From positions 809,420 through 873,419 of the forward strand of contig ML996690.1 of NCBI GenBank assembly GCA_010356995.1: 64,000 bases of DNA, read 5' to 3'. The notes below the pieces were generated by a model. The model had not been told where the DNA came from. It searched no databases and worked only from the letters and a program-made list of their open reading frames with translations. Below are positions 52,492-62,458 of this stretch, piece after piece. This stretch comes from Trichodelitschia bisporula. Taxonomy: Eukaryota > Ascomycota > Dothideomycetes > Phaeotrichales > Phaeotrichaceae. The position numbers and the translations under genes are program-made. Position 1 is the first letter of the stretch; each line of letters starts with the position of its first letter.

Positions 52492-54870
52492 GGCTGGCCT
52501 TGAGGTATTTTGCTTGTGCCATGGGTCGTGCATTGGAGTATTGGGTACATGTAGCGTAATGACTCTCAATTTTCGAAGGATTCGGCATGGGTGAGGGGGT
52601 GATGCTTTTTGTAAATGGAGATTTCTCCGCTCTCGTTGCTACCAGTATGTGTCCGTGCGAATTGCACGATCACAATCCCGCCATAAAAAGCCAGCCGCAG
52701 CACGCATACGGGCATATCTTCCGTCATAGCGTTTCATCGATTCCGAATCACCAGCGCCCATCACTACTCCCCAGAAGCCGCCCTCCCTGTCTGACCGGTC
52801 ATATCTGCATCCCCACCCCCCGCATCCACCACTATGCCAGTCCACAAACCCGCATCCATGGCACAAACTCCTTCCATCGGCATATCCCTTCTTCCAGAAG
52901 TTCTCCCGCGCTTCCATGCATACATTCCATGCATTACTTCAATGCAAGCCGCCGATTCGACCTGACGTCGGCGTGCAGAACACGAACGGCAGATTCGGCA
53001 CGGACACTCAACCGATCCGCCCGGAAGCATGCCCAGACGTCCGCGCTGCGCTAAGAGTCGATCTAATGTGCGCGATTGCGGCGGGCCTGTGCGCTATTGA
53101 CGTCTGACGGCCAGGTGACGCCGAGTCAAGTCCGTCCTGCCCTATGCGCGCGGCGTCTGCGCGGCGCTGCCCTACCGTACGCGCGCGGAGCCTCTGCTGA
53201 GTTTGGGGGTGGGGGAGATTATCTTACTCGCGGCGACTTGGCGGAGGTTGCAGCCTTGTTGATTGTTGCTGGCGATGGCGGAGGGAGGGGAGAAAGCAGG
53301 CGCGGGGCTGGGGGCTTAGGTGGGCGGGGCTGGCTGTGCTAGGACACGGACCGTGCGGGCGGGAAGATGAGGCGGTGCAAGGAAGGTGATGGCGTATTGG
53401 GGTCTTCTGGCGGGCCTTCTAGCGGCGTTCTCCCGCGCTTCTATGCGGGTGCAGGGTTCGGGGGTTTGGGATGGATTTTGTGATGAACGAGATGAGGCAT
53501 GCGGGGAAGGGGATGATGAAAGGAGTGAGGCTGTTGATGAGGGGAGGAAGTGTTGAATGCTGGATGTGGAAGTCAGAGAGATAGCGAGAGAATTTTAGTG
53601 GGTTGATTGGCAGGTGTTCTTGAGGGAGCGGAACGGTGTCACGACGATCCGCAGAGCGTTTGAAACATCCCCGCGTCTCTCTCCCTCATCATCCCCTCCA
53701 GCAACCTTCAGCATTCCACCCACCATCAGCATGACATCAGCCAAATGACCTCTCCCTCCCCCCTCCATTATCCGTGCATTCCCCTATCACCCAGGAAACG
53801 ACCACTGACTCGTCCCCCACACCCCCTGCTTCTAGAAAACTTCCACGCAGCTTCTAGCGCCCGCATATGCTCGGCACACGCTAACGTCACAGCTTCGCGC
53901 CCACAAGCGCCCCGATGCTGCGGAATAGATAGCCGCTTTCTCAGAGCGAGTCAGGACAACTCTCCGAATGCAACCACTGCGCTGCTCTGAGCAAGCGGTA
54001 CCGCCTGTTGCTATCCCGAACTCTTAGAACACATCCGCAGTCTTAGGGCACATCTCCGGAGTGCGACAGCGCAAAGGCGTCCCAACGAGCAGCCAAAGAC
54101 GCAAGCGCAATCCGCCCCCAAAGACCCAATCCACTTTGGCGCATACGTGAACCACAGCTCAACCACAGCCGGGTTCAACGCGCCCGGTGACGCACAATCG
54201 TCGGTGGCATCGCACGCTAACCCTACCCTCGCCCTTTTACTGTGTAGTCTCCTTCTAGAAGGCCAAAGGAAGCTGGAAAGAAGCGCCCGTGCACGAGCCC
54301 GAAATTGCCCGACCCCGGCCCCCAGTCCAATTCAAGACGCCCCGCCAAGCCGCCAGGTCCCCTGGTCTGCCAAATGCTCTAACAGCCAATCGTCCCATCT
54401 GCACCCCAGAGCTGCCACGAGGCTGAGACCTGCGGGTGACGACGGCGGGTGCGTTGCGATTGTGGGATTCGCGTCTAACGCCCATTAGAGGGAACAGAAC
54501 GGGGTTTCGTGCATGAGACTTGCGCTGCTCGACGGCGATCGCGTTTACTCTATGCGCTGGCAAAAACGGACGGTGCGAATCAAGGTATGGTTCTGTAGAA
54601 CAGGGTTTTTGAATTTCCGTTTGAGGGGCGCAAAAAAGCGCGCCCCGCGCGCTCCCCCAGCCCCGTATCTCTATGTGCACGCCTGAATTGCTCCTCTAGT
54701 CAAGCCTAACGCCGTCTATGGTGTATACCGCAGTCCCAATCCCAGCCCAGTCCTAAACAGCCCGCAGGCATCTGCGCCGTTACCCCCGTCCCCCAAGCCC
54801 GATCATGACGCCGTGCAAATCTAACCAATCCGTCCCAGTCCAAGCGCCACAAACACCCTCACAACCCAGC
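52492..54870. other. 2.4-kb convergent spacer, no convincing gene
   Basis: Lies between two 3' ends, unusually wide for convergent genes in this window. Strand composition changes sharply: 52.7-53.1 kb and 53.65-54.5 kb are C-rich on the plus strand, whereas 53.2-53.6 kb is G-rich. No frame with recognisable similarity was found; an unannotated non-coding transcript or a multi-exon gene cannot be excluded. Confidence 0.5.
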
Positions 54871-55875
54871 CTACGCATGCCCCGCCCCCGAAGGTTGCAT
54901 CGCAGGACCCTCGTCCGTAAACAGATGCAGCCCGTTCCATGGGTCCGAGTCCAAGCTCTTGCGCTCGAGGAATAGCATCCAGTCCTCAGACTCGCAGGAG
55001 GGAGTCGGCGAGACCTCCCGTACAGCCTCCAATTCGCCGCCCCATTGGATCACACCCTCCGCCTCCAGCTCCAAGAACATTTCAATGCTGACGGGCGAGC
55101 CGGTGTCGGATATCATCTCCAGGTCGCGTAACACGCCGTCATCATCTCCCATGTTCGCCCACATGCGGTCGTCGCCATCGCTTGTGACGGACGACCAATC
55201 GCTCGAGCTCTCCGACACAGTGGCCGCCCAAGTCATCGTTTCGACGTGGAGTTCTGGGTCGGAGTCGCAGTTTTGCTCGGCTATGGCGCTGTCGGATCGG
55301 CTGCGGTGAGAGAACGAGCGCGGGATGCCGCAGTCACGGCCGTGTCGACCGGGGGGCCAGCAGTAGAGGCCATAGCATGTCGAGTAGTTGTCCTCATAGA
55401 GAGGTGCGCTGTTGGGGTGTTGAAGGGGGTTGGTGGCTGAGTCTATGGGGCTTGGGTGTGCCGGTGGTGTCGTAGGCACCGCGGCCCTTAAGTACGCAAG
55501 CACGTCCTCTGGACGGGTGTTGGGTCTCCGTGTGTCCACAATATCAGAAGCGTGGCGGCAGGAGTCAACTGAAAGCCCAAGACCCACGTTGGAGGTGGTG
55601 AAATCGCAGTCGGGTTCGGGGTCCAAGGACGTGACCATGTCGAGTTCGTCGAAGAGGGATCCGGCGGCCCAAGAGTCGGTAGTAGAGTCGAGGACTTCGT
55701 CGATGGTCTGGAGATGGAGAAATGGGGGTTGGAGAGGAGACTGAAGGGAAGACCGAAAGGTTAACGGTGAGACGGGGTGGGAGGGAGGAGCGTGGACTAG
55801 GCGTACAGAGTAGCGCTGTCCGCCCAAGGTTGGCGAGTCCGGCCGGGGATGCTCAAGGTTGAACGAATAATCCAT
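54871..55875 (-). CDS. Hypothetical acidic protein
   Basis: Single open frame of 334 residues starting MDYSFNLEHPRPDSPTLGG. No signal peptide, membrane helix or recognised domain. It is Ser/Pro/Asp/Glu-rich with a few aromatic clusters (YSTCYGLYCWPPGRHGRDC; SSDWSSVTSDGDDRMW; VIQWGGELEAVREV; SEDWMLFLERKSLDSDPWNG). Acidic-aromatic patches of this type occur in disordered regulatory proteins, but no function is claimed. The ATG at 55875 is preferred over non-ATG codons upstream. It may be lineage-specific. Confidence 0.6.
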   Translation of the reverse strand: MDYSFNLEHPRPDSPTLGGQRYSVRLVHAPPSHPVSPLTFRSSLQSPLQPPFLHLQTIDEVLDSTTDSWAAGSLFDELDMVTSLDPEPDCDFTTSNVGLGLSVDSCRHASDIVDTRRPNTRPEDVLAYLRAAVPTTPPAHPSPIDSATNPLQHPNSAPLYEDNYSTCYGLYCWPPGRHGRDCGIPRSFSHRSRSDSAIAEQNCDSDPELHVETMTWAATVSESSSDWSSVTSDGDDRMWANMGDDDGVLRDLEMISDTGSPVSIEMFLELEAEGVIQWGGELEAVREVSPTPSCESEDWMLFLERKSLDSDPWNGLHLFTDEGPAMQPSGAGHA

Positions 55876-58633
55876 TGATGCGAATAGCAAATAGACATGA
55901 ACTGGATGAGAAATATGTTCAGTGCAGATGAGTTATGTCGAAGTTTAAATGCAGATAACATCGGCAATGGGGAATGCAAGGGTTATAACAGAATGCCCGA
56001 CGCACAACGAGGCAAAGGCATCTGTAGCTGTCAGGCTCTAGTGCAGGCAAGCCAAAGCGCCGCAGCCCATGGAGTGAACGAGGCGTTTGGAGCAAAAGCC
56101 TTGATGTTACGGTATGCACGACGACCGTCAGTTTTTCGCATCGTCCTGCAGTGGACAGGGGAGTGAGCCACAAGGCCGGGACACGGACCACGACGCCGGA
56201 CATACTGGAATACATGCCACCTTACGGGCCCCTGCCCCCCACCATCTCAGCCCCGCATGACTTCAGTACGCCTTGACCTCAACGCATACATTAGGAGCAC
56301 AAACCGGAGATATTGTAGAGCTCCTGATGCAGAATGAATGCCTCGATGTCTGATATTGCTTGAGCGTCAGTAACTTCTCGTCGAAAGAACCGTCGGATCC
56401 GAGCCTCCGTCGAGGCTAACCCAAAGTGATGGCCGACCATGAAGGTGGTGTTCCAAATCTTGAATTGTGTTCTCCAAGAGGTTGGTAGAAGAATCCATCA
56501 GCCGAAGCCGTCAAAAACGATCCTTCGACGATAAGGTAAGGAGGCCGTAAAGAAGGTTTCTTTTTCTCCAACTCTGGATCTGCTGCGTCGAAGTGAGCCG
56601 AGTTAAGGCGGAAATCGATATATCATCTTCAGTAGCCTTTGGCCTTGTTGAAGAGCCAATCCGGCAGCAAAGCGGGGAGACTCGGCGCTGATTGGTAGCG
56701 CAGGACACGCCTTCCCACTGGCCAACAACACGGACTTACCGTACAAGTGAACGGTGAGCGACAAACTCGTGGCCACCGCAACTCTCCAGTCTCCACATTC
56801 AGCTCTTCAGGGTTGTACGGGAATCCACGTTCCGGGCGATTTGCACCCAAGATACGGGCCCCCAGGCATTGAAGTCCAGCCTTGGACGTTCGTAGCGGTC
56901 GAGCTTCGATCCTGCATATTCCCAGAAGCGGAGTGGATCAACGGGGTACTCCAGGCGGGTTTATCCAGATGTACGGTGTACAGTGTGCTCATCTGTTCTC
57001 GCTTGACGCGTAAGCAACCCATGCCGCGAGGACTGAGGCCCGGAAAGAAGCTGGGATGTCGAGACTTGCTGTTGCCTATCTGGACCGGGTGCATCATCTT
57101 AAGAAATGGATTATCAAGGATCCTCGCAGGGACAGGATAGTAGCACTGCAGCGGTGAGTGTGGTTGACTGATGGATTGGTGTGTCTGGTTGGAACTGATG
57201 TTCGTCCTGCCGACCCCGCGATCTTTTGAACCGCTAACGTCACACAAAGCGGTACTGGCTTGGCGAGAGGTATGGCGAGCACGTGAATGCTGTAACTCCG
57301 GTAGATGAGCCTTCAGGACCTTATGGAGCAGGCAAAATCTGTGTCAGTTGCATCTGTGAGTCACTGAAAGTGGGAGAAGAAAGTTGGCACAAGCTGTGCT
57401 GATGTTGGTTGTCGTAGGCTCTCCTAGGTGCGATGATGATCGTCAATCAGCTCGAAGGGTAGTATTCCATGGTAGCTTCTGTTCAGAGAAGGACCAGGAA
57501 GCGCATAAGGAGTAAAGAACGATTGGAAGATGTGCTGTTCGAAGCGTGAGTACTCCGTACAAGGCATCTTCTTTATGTTTGCTCTGCGGACGACTCGAAA
57601 AGAAGTGTTGCATAGCTTCAGAGCTTCAAAGCTTCACCGTTTCGTGGGCAACCGGCACCCGGCAGACCCACCTTTCAAACCACATCATTCGAGATGCCCA
57701 AGGCCAGTCAACTCTCAACAGCACGCCCAATTACGGATGTACAACACACAATCAACATACTTGTAGATTCTATAATCATGTCCCTTCCAACCGATGATCA
57801 AGCGTAAATGAATTGCCATCCGACCCTGCCAGCACGCACTGTGCCACTAAAATGACAATCAAAGCCCTTCCTCCAATCACAGCGTCCATATTTGTCAGAT
57901 CCGATTCTCATGGCCCAACCGAAGAGGCTGGACAGCCGCAAGCACACGGCGCAGAGTGCAGGATGAAACGGAAAACACGGAAAACACGGAACAAGACTCT
58001 GGGCATTGCCTTCCACTTGACACCTCAAGCATCGCTTTCCCCTCCCGATAGCAGTACCGTACCCGCGGCCACTTTGTCGTCTGGTGGTGCCATCTTGAAG
58101 CGGACGTATCAGCGTGGAGGGCGAGGGGCTAATCTGCACCAAAAAGACCCGTTAAAGGCAAGGGACAAGGCAGAAGTCGCGCGAAAAATAGAGTCATATC
58201 ACCCCGATGTTGCGCGCGACATCCCTTTCCCCTCCCTCACGCCATTCAACTCGCCCCATATACCGCCCTCCGTTCCTGATAGTGCTGGTGAAACTGTTAC
58301 TGGTGATATAAAGTCCTGCCCTCGAGGCTGGCCCAGGTTTTGCTCTGCTCCTTCCAGTCCCATCCCATCCCATCTCGCTCAAGACTTGCAGCCCACATCC
58401 CCCGCATGTGAAGCAGCCCCACCATTCATCGACCTTCCCCGCGAAACACCACCACTTTTAGTACCCGTTCCCGCTCCCCGCCAACAGCAACCATACCACG
58501 CGACCACACTTCACTAGCCAAGCCGCGACCTCCGACCGCCGACAACAAGGCATTCACATTTACGTCGCCGACATACATAACCACTCCACCCTCGGCACAT
58601 ATTCTTCAACACACCGCACTCCACACATTCACA
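55876..58633. other. 2.8-kb divergent spacer, no convincing gene
   Basis: Several overlapping frames near 56.6-57.3 kb and 57.8-58.5 kb lack similarity. It carries motif copies GTACTCCGTAC (57550-57560) and TACGGATGTAC (57732-57742), and a short ACGGAAAAC duplication near 57.97 kb. The pyrimidine-rich last 150 bases resemble a 5' leader for the small gene at 58634. Confidence 0.5.
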
Positions 58634-58942
58634 ATGCGTGCCTCCATTCTCCCTCACCTCGCGTCGCGCACCTTCGCGCGTACTTACGCCCACCGCACGC
58701 CTGTCAATCCGCCTCTCTATCGCCTCAAACTCGCTGTCGTTTCTGGCTACCTGATCGGAGCCTTCACTCTCCCGTTCGTGCCGCCGTACCTGGCTAGCAA
58801 GCGCAGCCGCCAGGACGGGACTTGGGCTACTCGGTATGTCCTCGTTCCCTCGGGACCTCATCGCTTCGGCTCTTTTCGTACACTTATTGACTGATTCATC
58901 CGCAGCCCCCCCCTCAAGTTCTCTTATTGCCCACGCTGCTAG
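58634..58942 (+). CDS. Small mitochondrial-type membrane protein, possibly cytochrome c oxidase subunit 8/VIIc-like
   Basis: Predicted exons 58634-58833 and 58906-58942 (72-nt intron, GTATGT, branch CTGAT), 78 residues. The N-terminus (MRASILPHLASRTFARTYAH) is Arg-rich and without acids, like a mitochondrial presequence. A single helix follows (LAVVSGYLIGAFTLPFVPPY) and then a basic stretch KRSRQDG. The pattern of a presequence, a Gly/Phe helix with LPF, and a Lys/Arg end recalls the COX8 (yeast) / COX7c (animal) oxidase subunit. The short exon 2 encodes PPLKFSYCPRC. If the intron is not used the protein ends 19 residues into it. Assignment is tentative. Confidence 0.5.
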
Positions 58943-59296
58943 AGGAACTCTGGATTGACATGGATCGGCGTTATAGGGAAGACCACATGAATTGCAAGCA
59001 CAACCCAAACCTTGCATTGACGACTGCTTTACTCTTTGATATTTGAGCGGTGGGGATTCAGCATTACGGATGGGGGAAACGGCGTATGGTGCATCACGAT
59101 TGTTCCTCATAGGACGATATCTGTCTAATAGCCATTCTCACTGCCTTCCGCCTTCAACGCCTCGTTACTGCGAAGCGCAAATCGAAAAGGCTTCATACAT
59201 ATTGTACATTGAAGTCTGAATCGCATGTGTCCTCCGTGACTGACAATTGAGAAACGCCCCTGCTCCGTACAGATTTATGCAGCAACTCCATGCACT
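58943..59296. other. Convergent spacer
   Basis: About 350 bases between the small gene and POM34 3' ends; no open frame of note. It holds the motif variant ATTACGGATG (59072-59081) and GCTCCGTAC near 59.26 kb. Confidence 0.5.
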
Positions 59297-60136
59297 TCAA
59301 ATGCCCCGCCCACTCTCTCTCATCTTCTGGTACAGCCACTTGTTCGTCAAATGCACCGACGCAGTGCTGCGACTCGGGCTCGGCGTGCCAGACAGACTCA
59401 CCTTGGCGTCATCAAGAAGACTGTTCCCAAACGCCGGGCTGCCGCTCGCACTCCACCGCCGTCCACCCTGCATCGCCTTGCGCACCAGCGGACTGCCACT
59501 CCCAGTAAACGGACTCGAGCTCGCCACACGCGGGCGAGGACTCCCCGACCCGCTCTGCCCCAGCGGACTTGCACTGCTGCGATCCCGAGGACTTGTCCCC
59601 GCCATAGCTGCCCGCGAGCTGTCCGTCAGGGGAGTGCGTGTGAATCGAGGAGGTGTGATGTATGTGCTGCCAGGGGTGGCGGGCGCGGACGCCGGGCCGA
59701 GGCCGAGGAGGTTGCGCTGGTTCGGTGTGAGAGGGATGTCGGAGATGTCGTCGGGGGTGCGCCAGAAGGGTGCCAGGGCGAGAACGATGAGCGCGACGAA
59801 GTAGGCGCGGAGGAGGTTGAGGGGGATCGTCGCGACGTAGGTTGGCGTGGGAATCCACGTGCTATGGATGCGATTAGACGTGCCGGAAGAGGGGACGGAT
59901 AGATCATCATACAGGACTGATGTCGGCAGCATGGGCGGCAAGACGAACGTGGAGGCCAGGAACGCGGCGCTCCACGCGATCTGGCGCAGTTTTTGCTGGT
60001 CGAAGGTCGCGGCTTGCTTGCGACGCGCGATTTCGTCGAGCCGTGGATGGCGCCATGTCCCCACGGGTGGTGTCGGAGCTGGCGGAAGGATTTTCGTTTG
60101 CAGAATAGGAGTTGCAGGAGAGGTCATCGTTGCCAT
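59297..60136 (-). CDS. POM34: Nuclear pore membrane protein Pom34
   Basis: Integral membrane nucleoporin that anchors the pore complex together with Ndc1 and Pom152. Exons on the minus strand: 59913-60136 and 59297-59861, 262 residues. The 51-nt intron is a multiple of three with a CTAAT branch site; reading through would insert 17 hydrophilic residues between the two helices. The N-terminus has the family signature GTWRHPRLDEIARRKQAATF. The two helices are about residues 50-70 (IAWSAAFLASTFVLPPML) and 85-105 (PLNLLRAYFVALIVLALAPF). Then follow DDISDIPLTPNQRNLLGLGP and TYITPPRFTRTP, typical of fungal Pom34. The tail is Ser/Pro/Gly-rich, ending NKWLYQKMRESGRGI. Divergent from the AMP-binding-like gene. 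Confidence 0.9.
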   Translation of the reverse strand: MATMTSPATPILQTKILPPAPTPPVGTWRHPRLDEIARRKQAATFDQQKLRQIAWSAAFLASTFVLPPMLPTSVLYDDLSVPSSGTSNRIHSTWIPTPTYVATIPLNLLRAYFVALIVLALAPFWRTPDDISDIPLTPNQRNLLGLGPASAPATPGSTYITPPRFTRTPLTDSSRAAMAGTSPRDRSSASPLGQSGSGSPRPRVASSSPFTGSGSPLVRKAMQGGRRWSASGSPAFGNSLLDDAKVSLSGTPSPSRSTASVHLTNKWLYQKMRESGRGI

Positions 60137-60555
60137 GGTGGTTGAGTTGGCAGGTCGAGAAAGGGCTGGCGTTTGGTGTGGAGTTGTCGGGTTACAGTTC
60201 GTCGGCTTTGGAGTCAAAATCCTGCGGGTTAGTAGAAATGGCCAAGACGCCGCTTTAAGGCATGCGTTTGACAGACAGTCTGCGTGGTTAGTATGATTAA
60301 CTGTGTTGTTTGCGGGAGAGTTGAGGTTTGTTTGGACGTGAACGAGGACTCGGAACAACTGTTGTTGCTGCACTGCGAACGGGCCACGAGCTAGGGCCAG
60401 GCATCAGGCGCTTGACACCTGGTTCCGCAGGCATTAGTTCTAATCCCAGCCCCCACCACGGACTACATCATCCACCCTCAACACCCAGCACTACTACACT
60501 CCAGCTTCATGCGTAGCTCTTAGCTTCTCTAACTTCTCTCCCCAAGCTTGTCGCC
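60137..60555. promoter_or_regulatory. Divergent promoter region of POM34 and the AMP-binding-like gene
   Basis: The 419 bp between start codons must hold both promoters. No precise element was identified. A perfect short hairpin ATTAG-TT-CTAAT occurs near 60.43 kb. Confidence 0.45.
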
Positions 60556-62332
60556 ATGTTTAGCATCTCCGGATTCGTGGACCAGCAGCTGGGACAGCTT
60601 CTGGAAACATGGAATATCTACAGCACGGTCCTCGCGGGCCTCATCGCCGTCATCTTGATTGTCACTGGCGCAATGGCCCAGGAACCTGATACACATCCCA
60701 TGATCTTGCTGCGCCAGTCTCACGCCAGCCAGGTGCGCAACGAAGGTGAATCCGCTGTGTACCGCTCTGCCGATTCTCCACACGGATACCCTCTGCGCAG
60801 CGGATTGAACGTCCGACAGCCCGGTGCACCAGCATACAGCGGCGGTCGCAACGGGGATCTGCGCGACATCTGGCGGCGTGTAAGCGGGGAGATTCCACTA
60901 GAGGCGCCCAGAGACCGGGAAGTATCATCGGCCGGCGGAGAGCAGCCCAAGATCACGACGTTCCACGGCCGGGAAAGCACCGAGGACCACAACATCGGCG
61001 AGGTGACCAAGGATATCCATATCGTGGGCACTGTGCTCCGCAAGAATGGCTCCAAGCGCGTTGCCATCTTCCTTCCCAACTCCATTGAGTTTCTCGAAGC
61101 GCTTTTTGGTGCGTAGGTCGTGGGTTTCTGGATCAGACTGACATCACCAGCCTGCTCGTTTTATGGCCTTACCCCGATCCTCATCCCGCGGGCTGCCAGC
61201 ACCGTGGAAGTAGCCAACCTGCTGCTGCGCACCAAGGCCGACACCCTGATCGCGGAAGCGGGCCTATCGCTTGACGAGCTGATGCACGTATCGACGCTAC
61301 GGCAGGTTATCTGGGTCGTCGAGCGGACCAGCCGGCACGTTGACTGGACCGACGTGCCTGCCGACATCGGCGGCAAGATCGACGTGTCCATGTGGCACCA
61401 GCTGATTCAGGATCATCAGGATATCAAGTCCGCTGATGCGCCGGATCTCAAGGCTAGTGAATTGGGCAACATCATCACAGTGTGGGGAGACGAGACGCCC
61501 AAGCGCGAGATTGTCGAGTTCACACATCAGGTATATCGCTCAGTTCTGTCTCGGCCCCCATCTAACCTAGCAGAATTTCGTCTCCGCCATCGCAGGCCTC
61601 CTCGCCACCCTCCCCGGCAAGCAGCGCCTCAACCCAACCGACCTCTTCCTCGCCGCCGACTCCTGGTCTACACCTTACGCCCTGGTATTAACCTTCGCAG
61701 CACTTTGGTCCCATGCCTCCCTCGCCATCACCTCGCAAGCCATTGCCGGCGTCGACCTCACCGTCGCAACAATGGGCGCCTCACCCACCGTCATCGTCGC
61801 CGATGCCTCCTCCGCCCAAGCCCTGCACGACCGCACCGCCAAGCTGGCCACCGGCCTGCCGCAGCAGCTGGCGCTCTGGTCTGTGCGCCGCGGTCTCGAC
61901 GATGGATATATGCCTAGTGGGTCGCTGCTGGACAGCGTGATCCCGCCGGTGCGTGCGCGCGTGGGCGTTGAGCCGAGCCAGCTCAGGCTGCTATTTGTCA
62001 CCGAGGGTCCTGGGGGCCCGCGACTTTCAGCCGATGCCCTAGCTGATTTGCGTGCGTTTACCCACGCACGGGTCGTGCGTGCGCTAACGGTGCCGACTGT
62101 GGCGGGTGCGGTGGCGCAGACGGGCGTGTTTGATTACCGTCGGGGCGCTGAGCATTACGGTCCGCCGGTGGGGAGTGTCGAGGTTAAGCTTGTGGATAAG
62201 GCGGGACATCGCACTACTGATGAGAAGGCGGAGGGGGAGTTGGTTGTTGTTGGTCCTGCGGTGGCTGGTGGTGAGAGCCGCACGGGTGTGCTTGTGAAAG
62301 TGACGAGGGACTTTACGCTTGCGGTTGTATAG
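60556..62332 (+). CDS. Degenerate AMP-binding / acyl-CoA-synthetase-like membrane protein
   Basis: Exons 60556-61108, 61151-61530 and 61574-62332; introns 42 and 43 nt; 563 residues. A membrane helix lies at about residues 22-41 (YSTVLAGLIAVILIVTGAMA). The adenylating-enzyme N-terminal subdomain is recognisable in SKRVAIFLPNSIEFLEALFA, then CSFYGLTPILIPRAASTVEV after intron 1, LDELMHVSTLRQVIWV and SELGNIITVWGDET. Where active enzymes have the Thr/Ser/Gly-rich ATP loop (YTSGTTG type), this protein reads IITVWGDETPKREIVEFTHQ, so the loop is absent. The chain stops soon after EGELVVVGPAVAGGE, lacking the mobile C-terminal subdomain and its catalytic Lys. Pezizomycotina proteins of this pattern are related to long-chain acyl-CoA synthetases; here catalysis is unlikely and a regulatory or binding role is inferred. 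Confidence 0.8.
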
Positions 62333-62458
62333 GGGATGGAAGACGACTTGGGCGGCGGCGGCTGTTTGTAGTTGATTTACGATGATATGTAGCTGCCAAT
62401 CTCGTTCATATCCAATCCCCAACTCTTTAAACCAAACCAAATGCAAACCAAAAACTGA

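Noticed and set aside
56500-57300. Overlapping frames with phrases such as ERGFPYNPEELN
   Set aside because: Frames are short and interrupted, no consistent splice model could be built and no family was recognised; a decayed gene is possible but not supported.
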